The translations under genes and the position numbers were made by a program. Source: Brachycybe producta (lineage: Eukaryota > Arthropoda > Diplopoda > Playtdesmida > Andrognathidae). From it: DNA of 64,000 nt. Of this stretch, positions 1-10,461 are shown piece by piece (position 1 is the stretch's first letter; every line of letters begins with the position of its first letter). The notes below the pieces were generated by a model, which made no database searches, was not told the origin of the DNA, and saw nothing but the letters and a program-made list of their open reading frames with translations. The stretch is taken from positions 883,501-947,500 of the forward strand of contig JAUPFP010000034.1 in NCBI GenBank assembly GCA_036925085.1, in the 5' to 3' direction.

Positions 1-2
1 AA

Positions 3-1013
3 CATCCGTTAAAGAATATTGTCGCCGGAAATCATTTGCCTGCAGCTGTTCCGATTCAGAATGTGAACGGATTTAATCCGACGTTGACTCCGATCGGCGA
101 ATTTCACGACGGTGCTGCAAGTCGTGACGGAACTCCTCGACATTATTCGAGGTTTGCAAGTTATCTCGTACCCGATGATATTCCGGGAGCGAGACCAGCT
201 CCTTCTGGTGGTTACGTTGCTGCACCGTACTCAAAGTTCGGCGAGGGCGATGACTCTGATCAACTGTTTCCACGGTCAAGTACTCCATCAGCCGCCAGAA
301 TCGACGAACAGCTTGAACCTCCTCCGCAGTCCTACTCTAAATTCGGATCTGCGGCACCTGTGGTTCAGCAACAGCGACAACAGTCACCGATAAAGATCAG
401 CGGTATCGATAATCCGAGAATAAGCACTATTTCGCAAAACAACATCGGCTACTCTGTTTTCGGACTGGCCGATCCGGAACGATCTCCGAATCGTAACTCT
501 TTACCTAACGGGTTTGCCGTATCGCCTAGTAAAGGTTATGTTTCAGCGGCCGTTTTAGACGAGAAGGAGCCCAACACGAGAACATCTCGAGCTTTGTCTC
601 CCGTCGTCGTTGCCGGTCCTTCGAAGAGCAAACGGGACGACGATCAAATCGAGGAGACGGAGAACAACGAATGTACAGATGTTGCCGATCCTTCTTGCAG
701 CTATGTAGAAATGGGTACACATAAGAGGTCGCCGTCAAACACTTCCTCGTTGACAGCAGGTTATAGTCGAATGGGTCTGTCGAGACCGACGTCGACGTGT
801 TCGGATGGTGGACATTATGTAATGGCCAATTCTAGCCTTAGTCCGTCTCCATCCAAGAGCAGCTCTTGTCGTACGTCACTCGACGTAGGTCGCGATAGCA
901 TCGTATCCACCGATACGACATCCTCGTGTAATGGCGATGTAAACGAACTTAAAGTTCCCAATGGTTATGCGAGTGTTCGGCGGCTTCTTACCGACACTGA
1001 CACTAACTCGTGA
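3..1013 (+). CDS. C-terminal exon of a tyrosine-motif-rich signalling protein (partial)
   Basis: The frame is open from the first bases of the window to a TGA ending at 1013 (about 336 codons), so this is the 3' coding end of a gene starting further left. The protein is low-complexity and Ser/Pro-rich, with no folded domain visible. It carries about ten spaced tyrosines in related settings: YSRF, YSKFG (twice), YSVFG, GYVSA, YVEMG, YSRMG, YVMAN and GYASV. YVEM and YSRM fit the YxxM motif known to bind PI3K p85 SH2 domains; the others look like SH2 or STAT docking sites. This suits either the cytoplasmic tail of a class I cytokine receptor (gp130/Domeless type) or an IRS-like adaptor tail. I cannot choose without the upstream exons. 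The coding call is firm; the identity is open. Confidence 0.72.
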   Translation, partial: HPLKNIVAGNHLPAAVPIQNVNGFNPTLTPIGEFHDGAASRDGTPRHYSRFASYLVPDDIPGARPAPSGGYVAAPYSKFGEGDDSDQLFPRSSTPSAARIDEQLEPPPQSYSKFGSAAPVVQQQRQQSPIKISGIDNPRISTISQNNIGYSVFGLADPERSPNRNSLPNGFAVSPSKGYVSAAVLDEKEPNTRTSRALSPVVVAGPSKSKRDDDQIEETENNECTDVADPSCSYVEMGTHKRSPSNTSSLTAGYSRMGLSRPTSTCSDGGHYVMANSSLSPSPSKSSSCRTSLDVGRDSIVSTDTTSSCNGDVNELKVPNGYASVRRLLTDTDTNS

Positions 1014-2600
1014 ATTCTTGCAAAATGATTTTTTTTCTTGTTGTTGAAAACGACCCGTTCTGCTGCTGCTGCTGCTGTTTCTCGTGTGTTTCTGTGTGTT
1101 TTCTCTTTTTCTCATGTCTGCAGCTATCGGTGGCTTCGGTTATCATCGAGCCACGTAAAAAGAATGTTTTGGGATTCTGCCGTTTGCTTCGGTTCATGTG
1201 TCTTATAGCCTTTCACCTTATTTTCATCCCGGTTTTTTTTTTTTTCATTTTAAGATTTTATTCTAGGATCAAATCTACGACTGTTGGCTGGTTTTTTTCT
1301 GCTTGAAAGAATGACGGAAATTTATTTTTTCTCGGAACGTGATTTGACGTACTCTCGAGTTTCGAAAGTTCGGAAGAAAAAAAATAATTTTGCACATAGA
1401 ATGTACGGCGGGTCGAAGAAGATACAATCACTAAAAGGCATCTATCGGTATTTTTTTTGTCAATATTTTTTTTAAAACTAACTGAAATAGATAGCAAATT
1501 TTTATTTTTATTTCGGAGTTGGTTCATTTTTTTTACGGCACATGTTCCACTCCGATGGGTTTTTTTTTGTACAGTGGAAAGAAACTTGTAATATCACACA
1601 TTCGGCAACTTGCAATCGATTGTACAGCTACTTTTTTTTTCCTCCTCTCTACTTTTATTCCTCCTCCCGATCAACACCACCCTTCATAATCATCTTCGAC
1701 AATTTCGACAAGTGCCGAATAATTGTCTATCGGTTTTCTCTTGTTAATGTTAGTTTTTATTTGTTATTCATTTATTCGTTTTTTCTTTTCTTTATCTTTC
1801 TCTTTCTCTGCACATCCGAAAAAGAAAAGAGAAACAGGAATAGTTGTTATTGTTATAATACCGGTGACGATGATGATGATGACAAGAAGATTTAAGTGCT
1901 TAGAAGAAAAAACAATGAGTTTTTTGGGGGCGACATAAAATAATATTGACAGTTGTGTTAAAGTAAGTTGGTTAAATGATATGCAACATTCTTGATTGTT
2001 GCATATCTTGTCATATAGTTTATATATAGATACAAGTATCGATCCTCCCCACCCATTTTTTTGTTGAAAAGAAAATTCACTGGTTTTTATTTCATTTTAT
2101 TTTTTCTTTGTTCATTTTGACTTGACATTTTAAAAAAAAAATTAACGAAAGCTCAAAGCTTTTTTTCTTTTTCTTTCGGTTTCTTTGTTTTAGTAAAATT
2201 CATGTTACGATATCCTTTTTTGATGTCCAGTTTACACTTTAATTTCAGCGGCCTAACATGATGAAGAATTACTTCTTTCTTTATTTTAAAATCATTGTTT
2301 TATTTTAAATTTGTTTTCGATTTTTTAGCAACAAAGTTTCAATTAAGTTTACTGCTATTATCATATTTCAGTGCATTGTAAATGCAACTGGTTGGTTTCT
2401 AATTATTGTTTAGGACCATGGTGTTAAGGTCCATTTGGAGAGTTAGGTAAGGGCTTGAAAAAAGAACCAGAGACAAAAACCTGATAAGATTAATCAGCAA
2501 CGTTGGTATCTTTATTGTGGCATCGTAAATAGATGATCGCAAGGTAAATTGTTAACAAAATTAATAAAGAAAATGCTGATGATCTGAAAACAATTCCGAA
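1014..2600 (+). other. probable 3' UTR and T-rich flank of the upstream gene
   Basis: No supported coding sequence. The stretch starts right after the stop codon and is very T-rich, with a short CTG run at about 1061-1078 and a GAT run at about 1867-1881. An AATAAA is present near 2563, but I cannot show that it is the used polyadenylation signal. The short open frames here are T-tract artefacts without family resemblance. Confidence 0.4.
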
Positions 2601-4515
2601 ATAATCTGGCAACTTCTTTTAAAAAAATTATTCGAGGTTTTACGAGTCTAGGGGTTTACGAGATTTTTTCTTCGTTATGCAAATTTTCAAGTTGCTTGTT
2701 GATGGAAAAAAAAATAGATTTCCTCATTATGCAAACTTAATACGTTTGTTGTTCTGTCATTGTTAAGATAAAAGAAGAATTGAATGTTGTTTAGAAATAA
2801 CTGTGTTCGAGCATATGTGTCTGAAAGTTTTTTCATCAAAATTTAATTACCAAATACTCTTAAAACAATTTTTTTCAGGGTGCCAATAATTTTAATTTAG
2901 GTTATGAAAATTGCTTAAAAATATAATTATAATTGTTTGCGATAATGCGTTATGGAAAAAAAGTTTTATCTGGCAGTTGTTAAAACAAGGAATTTGTTTC
3001 ATTTTCTTGGGGGGGGGGGGTTTCTCATGTGATTTCTGTGGGTTAAATGCTTTTTTTATCATGCCTAAGGTTACTTAACGAAATTGTGTTCTATTTTGAA
3101 GTATTCGGATTAATTTGCTATGTTGATTATTAATTAGTATGGTGGAGTTAAGAAAACTAATCGAAAGCATAAAAGTTAGTAATGTATAAAATGTGTTTCG
3201 TGATAAATGGTAACAAAATATTTTAACTGCAGATAAAAATGTGAAGTTTAAAAGAAAATTTTACTGAGTAAGTTCAAATTTGAGAAATGCAGGTATTTTT
3301 TGTGAACGTTGCGAACGTTTGTGATTTCTTTTGTATTTTGTGGAAATGTTTTACCGTTTCCTGTTAGCTTTAGTGAATAGCTACAGTTATGGCAAATGTT
3401 TCTTAATTTGTGGCCCAAGGGCCAATTGTAAAGTAACAATCACGTTTAGATCAATTAACAATCAACGTTTTTTTAAGATTAGAAAAGGCATAATTGTAGT
3501 TGCTCTAATGATGCTAATTACTTCACAATTGAATTGGCACTTGGGCAACATATTGAGAAGCATATGCTTGATATCGCATGAAAAGCAGAGCCTTCATAAT
3601 TAGCATTTAAACATTTAACGTAGTAAATTAATCGAGGATCTTCTAAAAAAGAAACATTTCTTTTGAGCCACCTCGGGTGCACATTTGGTGATATCAACCG
3701 CAAGTTCGTATTGGTTTCCAAATACGTATGAATAATTAATTATTAGTTGTGAGTCCATTACTATTATTCTATCTTATGTGACTTCAACGTCACAGAAAAA
3801 TCTGCTAAGATTTGTAGCTTTTTTAAAAAAAAAATATAAGTCTAGTTTAGCTTTTCTTGTAGGTTTTCTTAGCTTTTTTGTAATTTAAAACAAGAACCGT
3901 CCAGGTTTGGACACCAAGAAGTTTATAACATTTTCTAATTAAATAGCAATTTTTTTTATTTAAAAAAAAATGCAATTACGATAGAAAATAGGATGCATCA
4001 AAACGTAAGCATTTGCATTTGATGCGTCGGTTTTGATCACGAACCACAGTATTGAAAGAAAATGTGCCGTGATGCCCTTTCTTTTTGTTAGGCACTATAA
4101 AAAGGTTCAAAATGGTTGCCATTTTTTTTAAATGTATCTATTGGTTTTTTTTATGAAGGCAATTGAAGCTTTCTTGCAGTGGAACATTAGTAAAGATTCT
4201 AATGAAGCAAAACTTTCATTTTCTCTTAACCGGTGGTAAATGTTGTGTACATTATGCTAGAATTTAGTTAACTCATTTCATTTGATGTCATGATTTTTAT
4301 GTATAGATCGGTTACTTGATCGGTAACTGACTTACAAACCAAGTTTGTTTGAGAAAACAAAAAATTTCTTTACGTAAAATACTTGTATAAAGTTTTCTGG
4401 TTTAGGAATGTAAAATAGGACAATTTTGAAGTGAAGGAATTTAAGATTTGATTGAATTTGTGAGTTTGTGTAATTATTGCTTTTAATATTACAAAATGAT
4501 ATTAAGTTAAGCTGG
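2601..4515. other. AT-rich gene-free stretch
   Basis: I see no gene. A G-run lies at about 3010-3020, and the words CAGGGTGCCAATAATTTTA at about 2877 resemble one end of a Tc1-type element, but no second end was found. Confidence 0.4.
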
Positions 4516-4715
4516 CAACAAAGATGGCCGTCAAAATAGTTTTTCTAATTATTTTTTCTGAAGTCTGCTTTTTCTTTTTTAAAATTGTTTTATTTTAGCT
4601 TAATTGTTTTACATTTGCAGATAAAAAAAAACATAACATTTATGATGAAGTATTAAAAAGAAAGAAAATATTTTCTGTATTAGAAGAATTGATTTGACGG
4701 CCATTTTTAAGTTGA
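4516..4715. mobile_element. palindromic MITE-like element (AAGATGGCCGTCAAA ends)
   Basis: Left arm AAGATGGCCGTCAAA near 4522 is matched in reverse complement by TTTGACGGCCATTTTT near 4692. The match continues inward imperfectly (TTTTTCTAATTA against TATTAGAAGAA). The unit is about 200 bp with no coding capacity, typical of a miniature inverted-repeat element. Confidence 0.55.
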
Positions 4716-4820
4716 ATAAATAATTTTTTGATTGTGGATATGTTTAAGATTTATGCCTAATTATAAGAAACTTATACCTTATCGACACCTAAAAAGTTAA
4801 ATAAATGCATTTATATAGTA

Positions 4821-5245
4821 AACACGTTCTACAGAGCTCTGTAAAGGACAAACTATATATTGAATCAATACTTAAATATAATAAATTTGTATTTCAATAT
4901 AATGGGTTAATTTATCAAAGTATGAATTTAATATTTCAATTTGTTAAGATTTTGAACAATGCATGTAAAGTTAATTTTGTCTTGTTCATGTCCTTAGCTG
5001 TACTCCGTATAATTGAACTAAACACATTTAACTTGAATGCATTTAGTTAAGTTATACGGGCTCCTGTTAATGACATAAAAAGAATTGAGTTCATTATTTA
5101 ATATCTGAACATATTGAAAGATTAATTTATATTTAAATACTATGTCAATATATTATTTATTAATTGAGATATTAATGTGAATATATTTAATTCTATGTAT
5201 GTTTCTATTTGTGTCCTTAATAAGGCTCTGTAGAACATGTTTAAT
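4821..5245. mobile_element. MITE with about 30-bp terminal inverted repeats
   Basis: The left end reads AACACGTTCTACAGAGCTCT and continues into TGTAAAGGACA. The right end (5211-5243) is its imperfect reverse complement (TGTCCTTAATAAGGCTCTGT, then AGAACATGTTT). The interior is AT-rich and non-coding. A second, shortened copy lies at about 8764-8990. Confidence 0.6.
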
Positions 5246-5274
5246 ATTTAAATGCTTTTTAATTTAACTTAGTT

Positions 5275-5450
5275 AATAGGTATAGACTAGTAGTAAGCCG
5301 AATGTAATATGGGTTGTATTCTTAATGATTCCTAAGCCAATGGGTAGCGCAAAACTCGTGAGCTTTTTGTAGTAAGTTTCATGTAAGAGTTGACGAGTTT
5401 AGTCTTAGCTTTGACTTAAAAATTATTAATAAAAAAACGACCGTAAGTTT
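5275..5450. repeat. interspersed repeat with CTTTGACTTAAAAATTATTA end
   Basis: The segment ending GCTTTGACTTAAAAATTATT and then ACGACC recurs, with the same 'goes to CATGTAAGAGTTGACGAG' type interior, near 20041-20165, 30943-31075 and 49290-49440. The arms are partly inverted (AAGTCAAAG against CTTTGACTT). Probably a MITE family. Confidence 0.45.
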
Positions 5451-7000
5451 CCATATTGAATTCGAGCCTTTGAACTTCAAATGAAGTTCAACTTAAATTC
5501 TCTGGTAAATATGATTCCAACGCTTAATTTTTTTTTAAATTAATGAAAATGAGTACGTTTGAAAAGAAATTTTCTATGTTGGAACCCAGTTGTTGGAATT
5601 CAAGAGTGTTCAAGTTGAAGTTCAAGTGCCAAGTCTATTTCTTGAATTTGGGCCTTAAACATGTCCCGCTTGTTCTATAATATTCAAAGTTGAGGTTATT
5701 AAAAACGTATTCTGTTAAGATCTTGCTAAGTGGGCTTACTGAACCGAGGTTTTTTTAAAAAAAAGAAGACTATTTGCAATTAATTAGAAGAAGAAAAAAC
5801 TGTTGCTTTGTTTTAAAATGTGTTTGTGAAAATAATGTATATTATATATAATTATAACAAAAAACTTGGTTGTATAACCTGTTTAGAAAATCCAACCTCA
5901 GGCATTTTTAATTGTTTTTTATTATTATTATTAATATTTTCACACTTATCGAAGTTCTCAAAATATGAATTCAGTACAAAGTTTTTTTTTTAAAAAAATC
6001 CAAATGGTGATTTTTCTATCTCTTTTGCGCTTATTGTTTCAAGTTTCCCTTGTTTGTTGTTAATAGTTTATCATTTCTAATATATTAATTATTATGATGC
6101 TAATTTCTGACAGTCATTATTTTGAAGTTCTTCAAAATCTGGTTCATCATTATAAACTTTAATCAAAAGTTGTTTTTGTTTTTTTCCTCCTAAATGATAA
6201 ATTTTTAATAATTGTGTTGCACTTTACACATTCTCTTCATATATGAATTCCTCGGAATTTACAAGAACAAAAATTGGGCCATAGAACCGTTAAATTAAAT
6301 ACACAAGGGATCAATTTTAGATCTGATTATTGGATTTGGTTTTTTAATTGATCAGTTTTCAGTCTGTTAGGATTTTTTTGTTTGCAAGAAATGTTAAGAG
6401 AGTTTATTTTAAAATTGTTAAAAATCAGAAGATGAAACAAAAATCAGATTTGTTAACGTAAATACATTTTCAGGGAACTGTTCAAGGAACACTTTCAAAT
6501 TAAGTCTTCAAATTAAATACATTTGGTATAGTTTTTTCGTTAAAATTAAATTGTGAAAATGTCAACTTGAAAAAAAAAAGTAACATTGGTGTCAATTCAT
6601 TGAAGTTTTTTTTTTTAAGGTGTTTTGTTAAGTAAAAATTTGGTCAGTTAAAACCGCTGTTTTGAAAGATTTTAGCTGGAAAACAAATTTGCAAAATGTG
6701 TGCCCAAAATAGTTAATTTTATTTGCACAATTACATTAAGTAACTCAAAATGCAAAATGTTTGTATATTATGAGTATCTTTCTGAGCCACAAATTATTAT
6801 TGTAATGAAATTTTGAAATAATAAGACCAATAGTTCTGTTAATGCAATTACTTTTACTTTTTATTAGATCATTTTTGAAATCTAGATGCGGACACAACAA
6901 AAACATTGGAAAAAGTCAACATCACATTTATTTACAGGGTTTTAAATTATTCACACATACAAAGAATTTTTGGGCATTTAAAAAGTGTTCACAGACGAGA
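5451..7000. other. AT-rich gene-free stretch
   Basis: No gene or clear repeat recognised. It consists of runs of A/T and short chance open frames only. Confidence 0.4.
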
Positions 7001-7167
7001 GACTTTTAGTGGTCGAGATCGACTGTGGCCCAACCCGACCACAGGAGTCCACTTAAAGTGGTTGGGATGTATTAAGTCTACGCATTAAGTCTACCTGAGT
7101 GGTCGGTTTACAGCCAAACACCGACCACTTTTTTGCAATCCATCTCGACCACTAAAAATAAAAAGTC
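7001..7167. mobile_element. 167-bp palindromic MITE (AGTGGTCGAGAT ends)
   Basis: It starts GACTTTTAGTGGTCGAGAT and ends with the imperfect reverse complement ATCTCGACCACTAAAAAT then AAAAAGTC. The interior repeats GACCAC/GTGGTC words in both orientations. Non-coding. Confidence 0.6.
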
Positions 7168-7230
7168 ACTCATTTTTTTAGTACAGTACATTCAAGTACT
7201 ATTCTAGTTTCTAACAAATTACAATTTTTA

Positions 7231-7600
7231 TTAAGGTGGTTTTAAAGCATAAACTCGTCTCGAGCTCCGATTATTTTCTCCTTCAGGTGTAAAATGAAGA
7301 GAAACTATAGAAAGTGCTTTACAAACTAGAAGGGTGTGTCAACTAAAAGGTATTTTCATGGTGATATCTTTTAAAATAAGCTTTTTATGTGAGTTTGAAA
7401 ATGACCCAACTTTAAGTAGACTACTATTATTCTCTTTTAATTTAATTTTTGTCTACTCATGTATAAAAGTTTATTTTGAAAGACAGTAATTAGTTATTAA
7501 TTGATCTACCCTTCTAGTTTCTAAAACACTTTCTAGTTTCTGTAAAATTTTCAAGTTCAAAAGTCAGCCGTTCATAACGTAGACTATTTTAAGTTAATAA
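7231..7600. mobile_element. foldback repeat, TTAAGGTG family, copy 1
   Basis: It begins TTAAGGTGGTTTTAAAG and carries the paired core words of the family: AAACTAGAAGGGT in the left arm and its complement ACCCTTCTAGTTT in the right arm. GATATC and the words TTTTAAAATAAGCTTTTT lie between. The right end is eroded. The reference copy with both ends is at 21923-22239. Confidence 0.55.
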
Positions 7601-7616
7601 AGAAATTTACATTCAT

Positions 7617-7642
7617 AATAATAATAATAATAATAATAATAA
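7617..7642. repeat. (AAT)n microsatellite
   Basis: About eight uninterrupted AAT units, just past the 3' end of the TMEM69 gene. Confidence 0.85.
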
Positions 7643-7678
7643 TATAAAATACAATAAAAACACAAAATTGATTCTAAT

Positions 7679-8440
7679 TTATTTATTTATTATTTCGAAA
7701 CGTTTCTTTTCATCGAATGCATAAAAACAAATACAAGATGTCCAAAGAGCCATGATGGCCACCAAGCTAAAGATGAATCTGAGAGCTCTAAACCACGAAG
7801 GATAAGTTCCGACGGACGTCATATCACGATAGAGAACCAGCCCGTGGCCCATCGTTGCGGACAGAAACCCCACAGAAAGGGGCATCAGTAACGAAAACCA
7901 TCCGACGAGACACGGAACCACACTCCAACAGGTATTCTTCCAGTTGTTCAAGTTGTTCGACACCGAATTGTCGGGGCTAGTAAGTATTTTATGGTTTGAC
8001 GTAAGAGTATGACCCCATTGGATTCCACCGAGAAAGGAAAGAACGATTGTGCCGTAAGCCAACTGTCCAAAAGCAAATTGGCTCGCAAAGATCTGACTGT
8101 AAATGAAATAGAATGGAGGCAGGGCTAAGGGTAAGAGTCCCAATAGTGCAACGGTTAGAGCCGGTCTTGGTGATGATCGCAGTTCTTTTAAGTCCGAGAT
8201 TAAGATCAGAGCTTTTGATTGTGAGTTCTCTTGTTGGAAGTTGACCGGTGAGGATGAAAATCTTACAGTTTTATTCAGAAATTGGTTTAATATTATGAAT
8301 TTGGTTGTTTTTTGCTTTATTTGAAAGTTGACCAATGAGGAATTGTTGTTCAATTTGTTGATTTGAAAATAGTTTTTATTTGTAATCAGTTGTTTGTTCA
8401 GATTTGAACAACGAAATGCGGTTTTTAGTAGAAGGGCCAT
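7679..8440 (-). CDS. TMEM69: TMEM69-like mitochondrial membrane protein
   Basis: A single coding exon of 253 codons starting at MALLLKTAFRCSNLNKQL. I prefer this ATG to an in-frame one 13 codons upstream because it gives an Arg/Lys-rich, acid-poor leader typical of mitochondrial import. A good splice acceptor (TTTTATGTTAG) also lies about ten bases before it. The C-terminal half matches the TMEM69/DUF3429 family. About four hydrophobic segments are visible, including the diagnostic LAYGTIVLSFLGGIQWGHTL, with CLVGWFSLLMPL and GLVLYRDM further on. Length is close to the human protein (about 247 residues). The biochemical role of the family is not established. The stop codon lies inside an AATAAATAAATAAA tract, so stop and polyadenylation signal overlap and the 3' UTR is probably very short. 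No neighbouring gene is close enough to suggest shared transcription. Confidence 0.88.
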   Translation of the reverse strand: MALLLKTAFRCSNLNKQLITNKNYFQINKLNNNSSLVNFQIKQKTTKFIILNQFLNKTVRFSSSPVNFQQENSQSKALILISDLKELRSSPRPALTVALLGLLPLALPPFYFIYSQIFASQFAFGQLAYGTIVLSFLGGIQWGHTLTSNHKILTSPDNSVSNNLNNWKNTCWSVVPCLVGWFSLLMPLSVGFLSATMGHGLVLYRDMTSVGTYPSWFRALRFIFSLVAIMALWTSCICFYAFDEKKRFEIINK

Positions 8441-8449
8441 GTATTTTAC

Positions 8450-8456
8450 CCTAACA
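8450..8456 (-). other. splice acceptor just upstream of TMEM69 start
   Basis: On the minus strand a T-rich tract ends in TTATGTTAG, about ten bases before the preferred ATG. No obvious upstream exon was found, so it may join a distant non-coding exon or receive a spliced leader. Inference only. Confidence 0.35.
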
Positions 8457-8763
8457 TAAAAGAAAAAAGAAAATTCCAATGTTTATTTGATGTGATTTTA
8501 ATTATTTGTTGGCTCATGAAATTTGTTTTTATAATTATTAAAATATACCACAAAATAATAACTTAATTAAAATAATATTAATTTATTTATTATATATAAT
8601 AAAATATTATAAAATGTAAAACATTTTCTTGGCTTCAAATATAAACAACAATAAATTCTTAATTGTAAAGCCTACTGATGATCCACTTGGCTTTGGTGAA
8701 ACCGGTATAGCCTCTCTCTTATTATACCTAGTACACACACACACACCTGATAATTTAAATAAT

Positions 8764-8990
8764 AAACATGTTCTACAGAGCCCTGTGAAGGACAAACAAA
8801 CAATATATCGAATTCAATTTATTCAGTTAATAATCTGAAAATATTGAGTTAATACTCAAATATAATTTAGTATTTCAATTTAAAATATTAATAATAAAGT
8901 CAATTTTTATTTGCTTTATGTCCTTAATTGGATTCCGTATAATTTACCTAAACACATTTAATTTGAATTCATTTAACTCATGTGTGTGTA
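8764..8990. mobile_element. shortened copy of the GTTCTACAGAGC MITE
   Basis: It begins AAACATGTTCTACAGAGCCC and ends with TCCGTATAATTTACCTAAAC and ACACATTTAA words that also occur at about 4990-5045. The copy lacks the outer right terminal repeat. Confidence 0.5.
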
Positions 8991-9194
8991 CAAGGTATAA
9001 GTCTCACTTTTTTAAAGTTTTTTGTTCTCAATTTGTGAGCTTTTTTATTTCATAATTGAAGTTCAATTTTAACTGTTGGTTTTCCTTTTGGATTCTCACT
9101 CCTTTATGGCTTGACAATTAAGAATTTATTGTTGGTTATTATATGATTTAGTTTTATAACTGTAAATTTAGTTTTTTTTTTATTCTTAATATTA

Positions 9195-9470
9195 CCGCTT
9201 AAGGTGATTCAGAAGCAAAATAATGAAACAAGTTAAAGTGTTTTAGAAACTAGAAGGGTAGATCAATCACTTAAGGCTAATATATCACGTTTAGATTTTT
9301 CAAAATGACCCAACTTTATTTAAACAATATTTTTTCTTTCAATTTGTTCATAAAAAAATTTATAGATAAGAAAAATTACTATTATAAGTGATTGATCTAT
9401 CCTTCTAGTTTCTAAAACACACTTTCAAGTTTCTCTTAATTATGTGCTTGATTAGGTAAAAACCTAGATT
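9195..9470. mobile_element. foldback repeat, TTAAGGTG family, copy 2
   Basis: It starts CTTAAGGTGATTCAGAAG. The paired arms AAACTAGAAGGGTAGATCAA and GATCTATCCTTCTAGTTTCT flank an AT-rich middle. The right terminus is degraded. Confidence 0.55.
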
Positions 9471-9996
9471 TGCAAAATCAGCTGTTCACAAAACATCTTG
9501 AATGACCCTTATCATAAATATCGATAATCTGTTAATGCATCGATGCCATTTCAATCGATTATGACTGCCTGCTATCGATATGAAATTGAGATTGCGTAGA
9601 TTCTACGTTGCGCTTCGCTGTAGAATCATGATTTTTAATAGAAATCTGATTTTAATTTAGAATTACCTCAACGACCAGATAATACACTTCTAGAAAATCA
9701 CAAGTCCTTCGAATAATTCCGCTCCATTTACTAATGAAGACTAATAATCAGGCTGCCAACGTAGAGAAAAAGACTCATAAGGACGACGCCATATTTGTTT
9801 TTGACAGACGACAGTTTCCGGTTTACTGTTTTGTTTATAAAAAAATTAGAAATACGCATTTATATTTAGAAATTACTTGTATATAATTGATATTATTGAA
9901 ATATATGCATTTTTTAAATATATTAATACGTTTTAGACGTTTATTAGGTTGCATTTGTATTAAGAAATAAGTTTACGAGTGAACTGCTAGATCGTA

Positions 9997-10010
9997 CCAC
10001 TAGATGGCGG
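9997..10010 (+). promoter_or_regulatory. CTCF-like core motif
   Basis: CCACTAGATGGCGG fits the CTCF core CCASYAGRKGGCRS as I recall it. It lies just left of an array whose arms carry AGGTGGCG. Whether this organism has CTCF is not known from the window. Confidence 0.35.
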
Positions 10011-10095
10011 AATTCTCTCTGAAACAGCAAGTTTGGAAACGGATGTGGATTTTTTCTTATAAGTTATAGGCAATAATGTAAGAAAAATAAGACAA

Positions 10096-10459
10096 GTGGA
10101 CACTCACAGTTAAAGTATACGTTTTTGCTATTAGGTGGCGGTGCAGTCGCTTCAGGCAGTTATTACTTTTTATCATTATAAACGACCATAGCGCTACCTT
10201 AACATTTCGAGTCTGAACTAATAGGAGTTGTCAAGTGTCCTCCTTTTTGTATTTTGACTTCACCATTCTGAATTTGTGACAAAAAAAGGAATACTTGTGG
10301 ACACTTGATGTTAGTTTATACGTTTCGACATTGAGGTGGCGCTATAAATATTTTAGAAAATTGAAATATCTCATAAAGATAATATGTGGAAAAAGTTCAA
10401 ACGAGTGCTGCGCCGCCTAACTTTAGAGACGTATAACTAATATGTATTAGCGAGTGTCC
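10096..10459. repeat. alternating inverted array of four about 45-50-bp arms
   Basis: Arm A (10096-10140, +) runs from GTGGACACTCACAGTTA to TTAGGTGGCG. Arm B (10191-10240) is inverted: GCGCTACCTTAACATTTC to CAAGTGTCC. Arm C (10297-10343, +) runs from GTGGACACTTGATGTTAG to GAGGTGGCGCT. Arm D (10410-10459) is inverted: GCGCCGCCTAACTTT to GCGAGTGTCC. All four share the order GGACACT, GTTAGT, TATACGTT, AGGTGGCG. A/B and C/D could form two hairpins. No coding sequence. Confidence 0.7.
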
Positions 10460-10461
10460 GG

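Noticed and set aside
1542-1938. Phe/Ser-rich open frames downstream of the first gene
   Set aside because: They are produced by T-tracts in probable 3' UTR; no start context or family resemblance.
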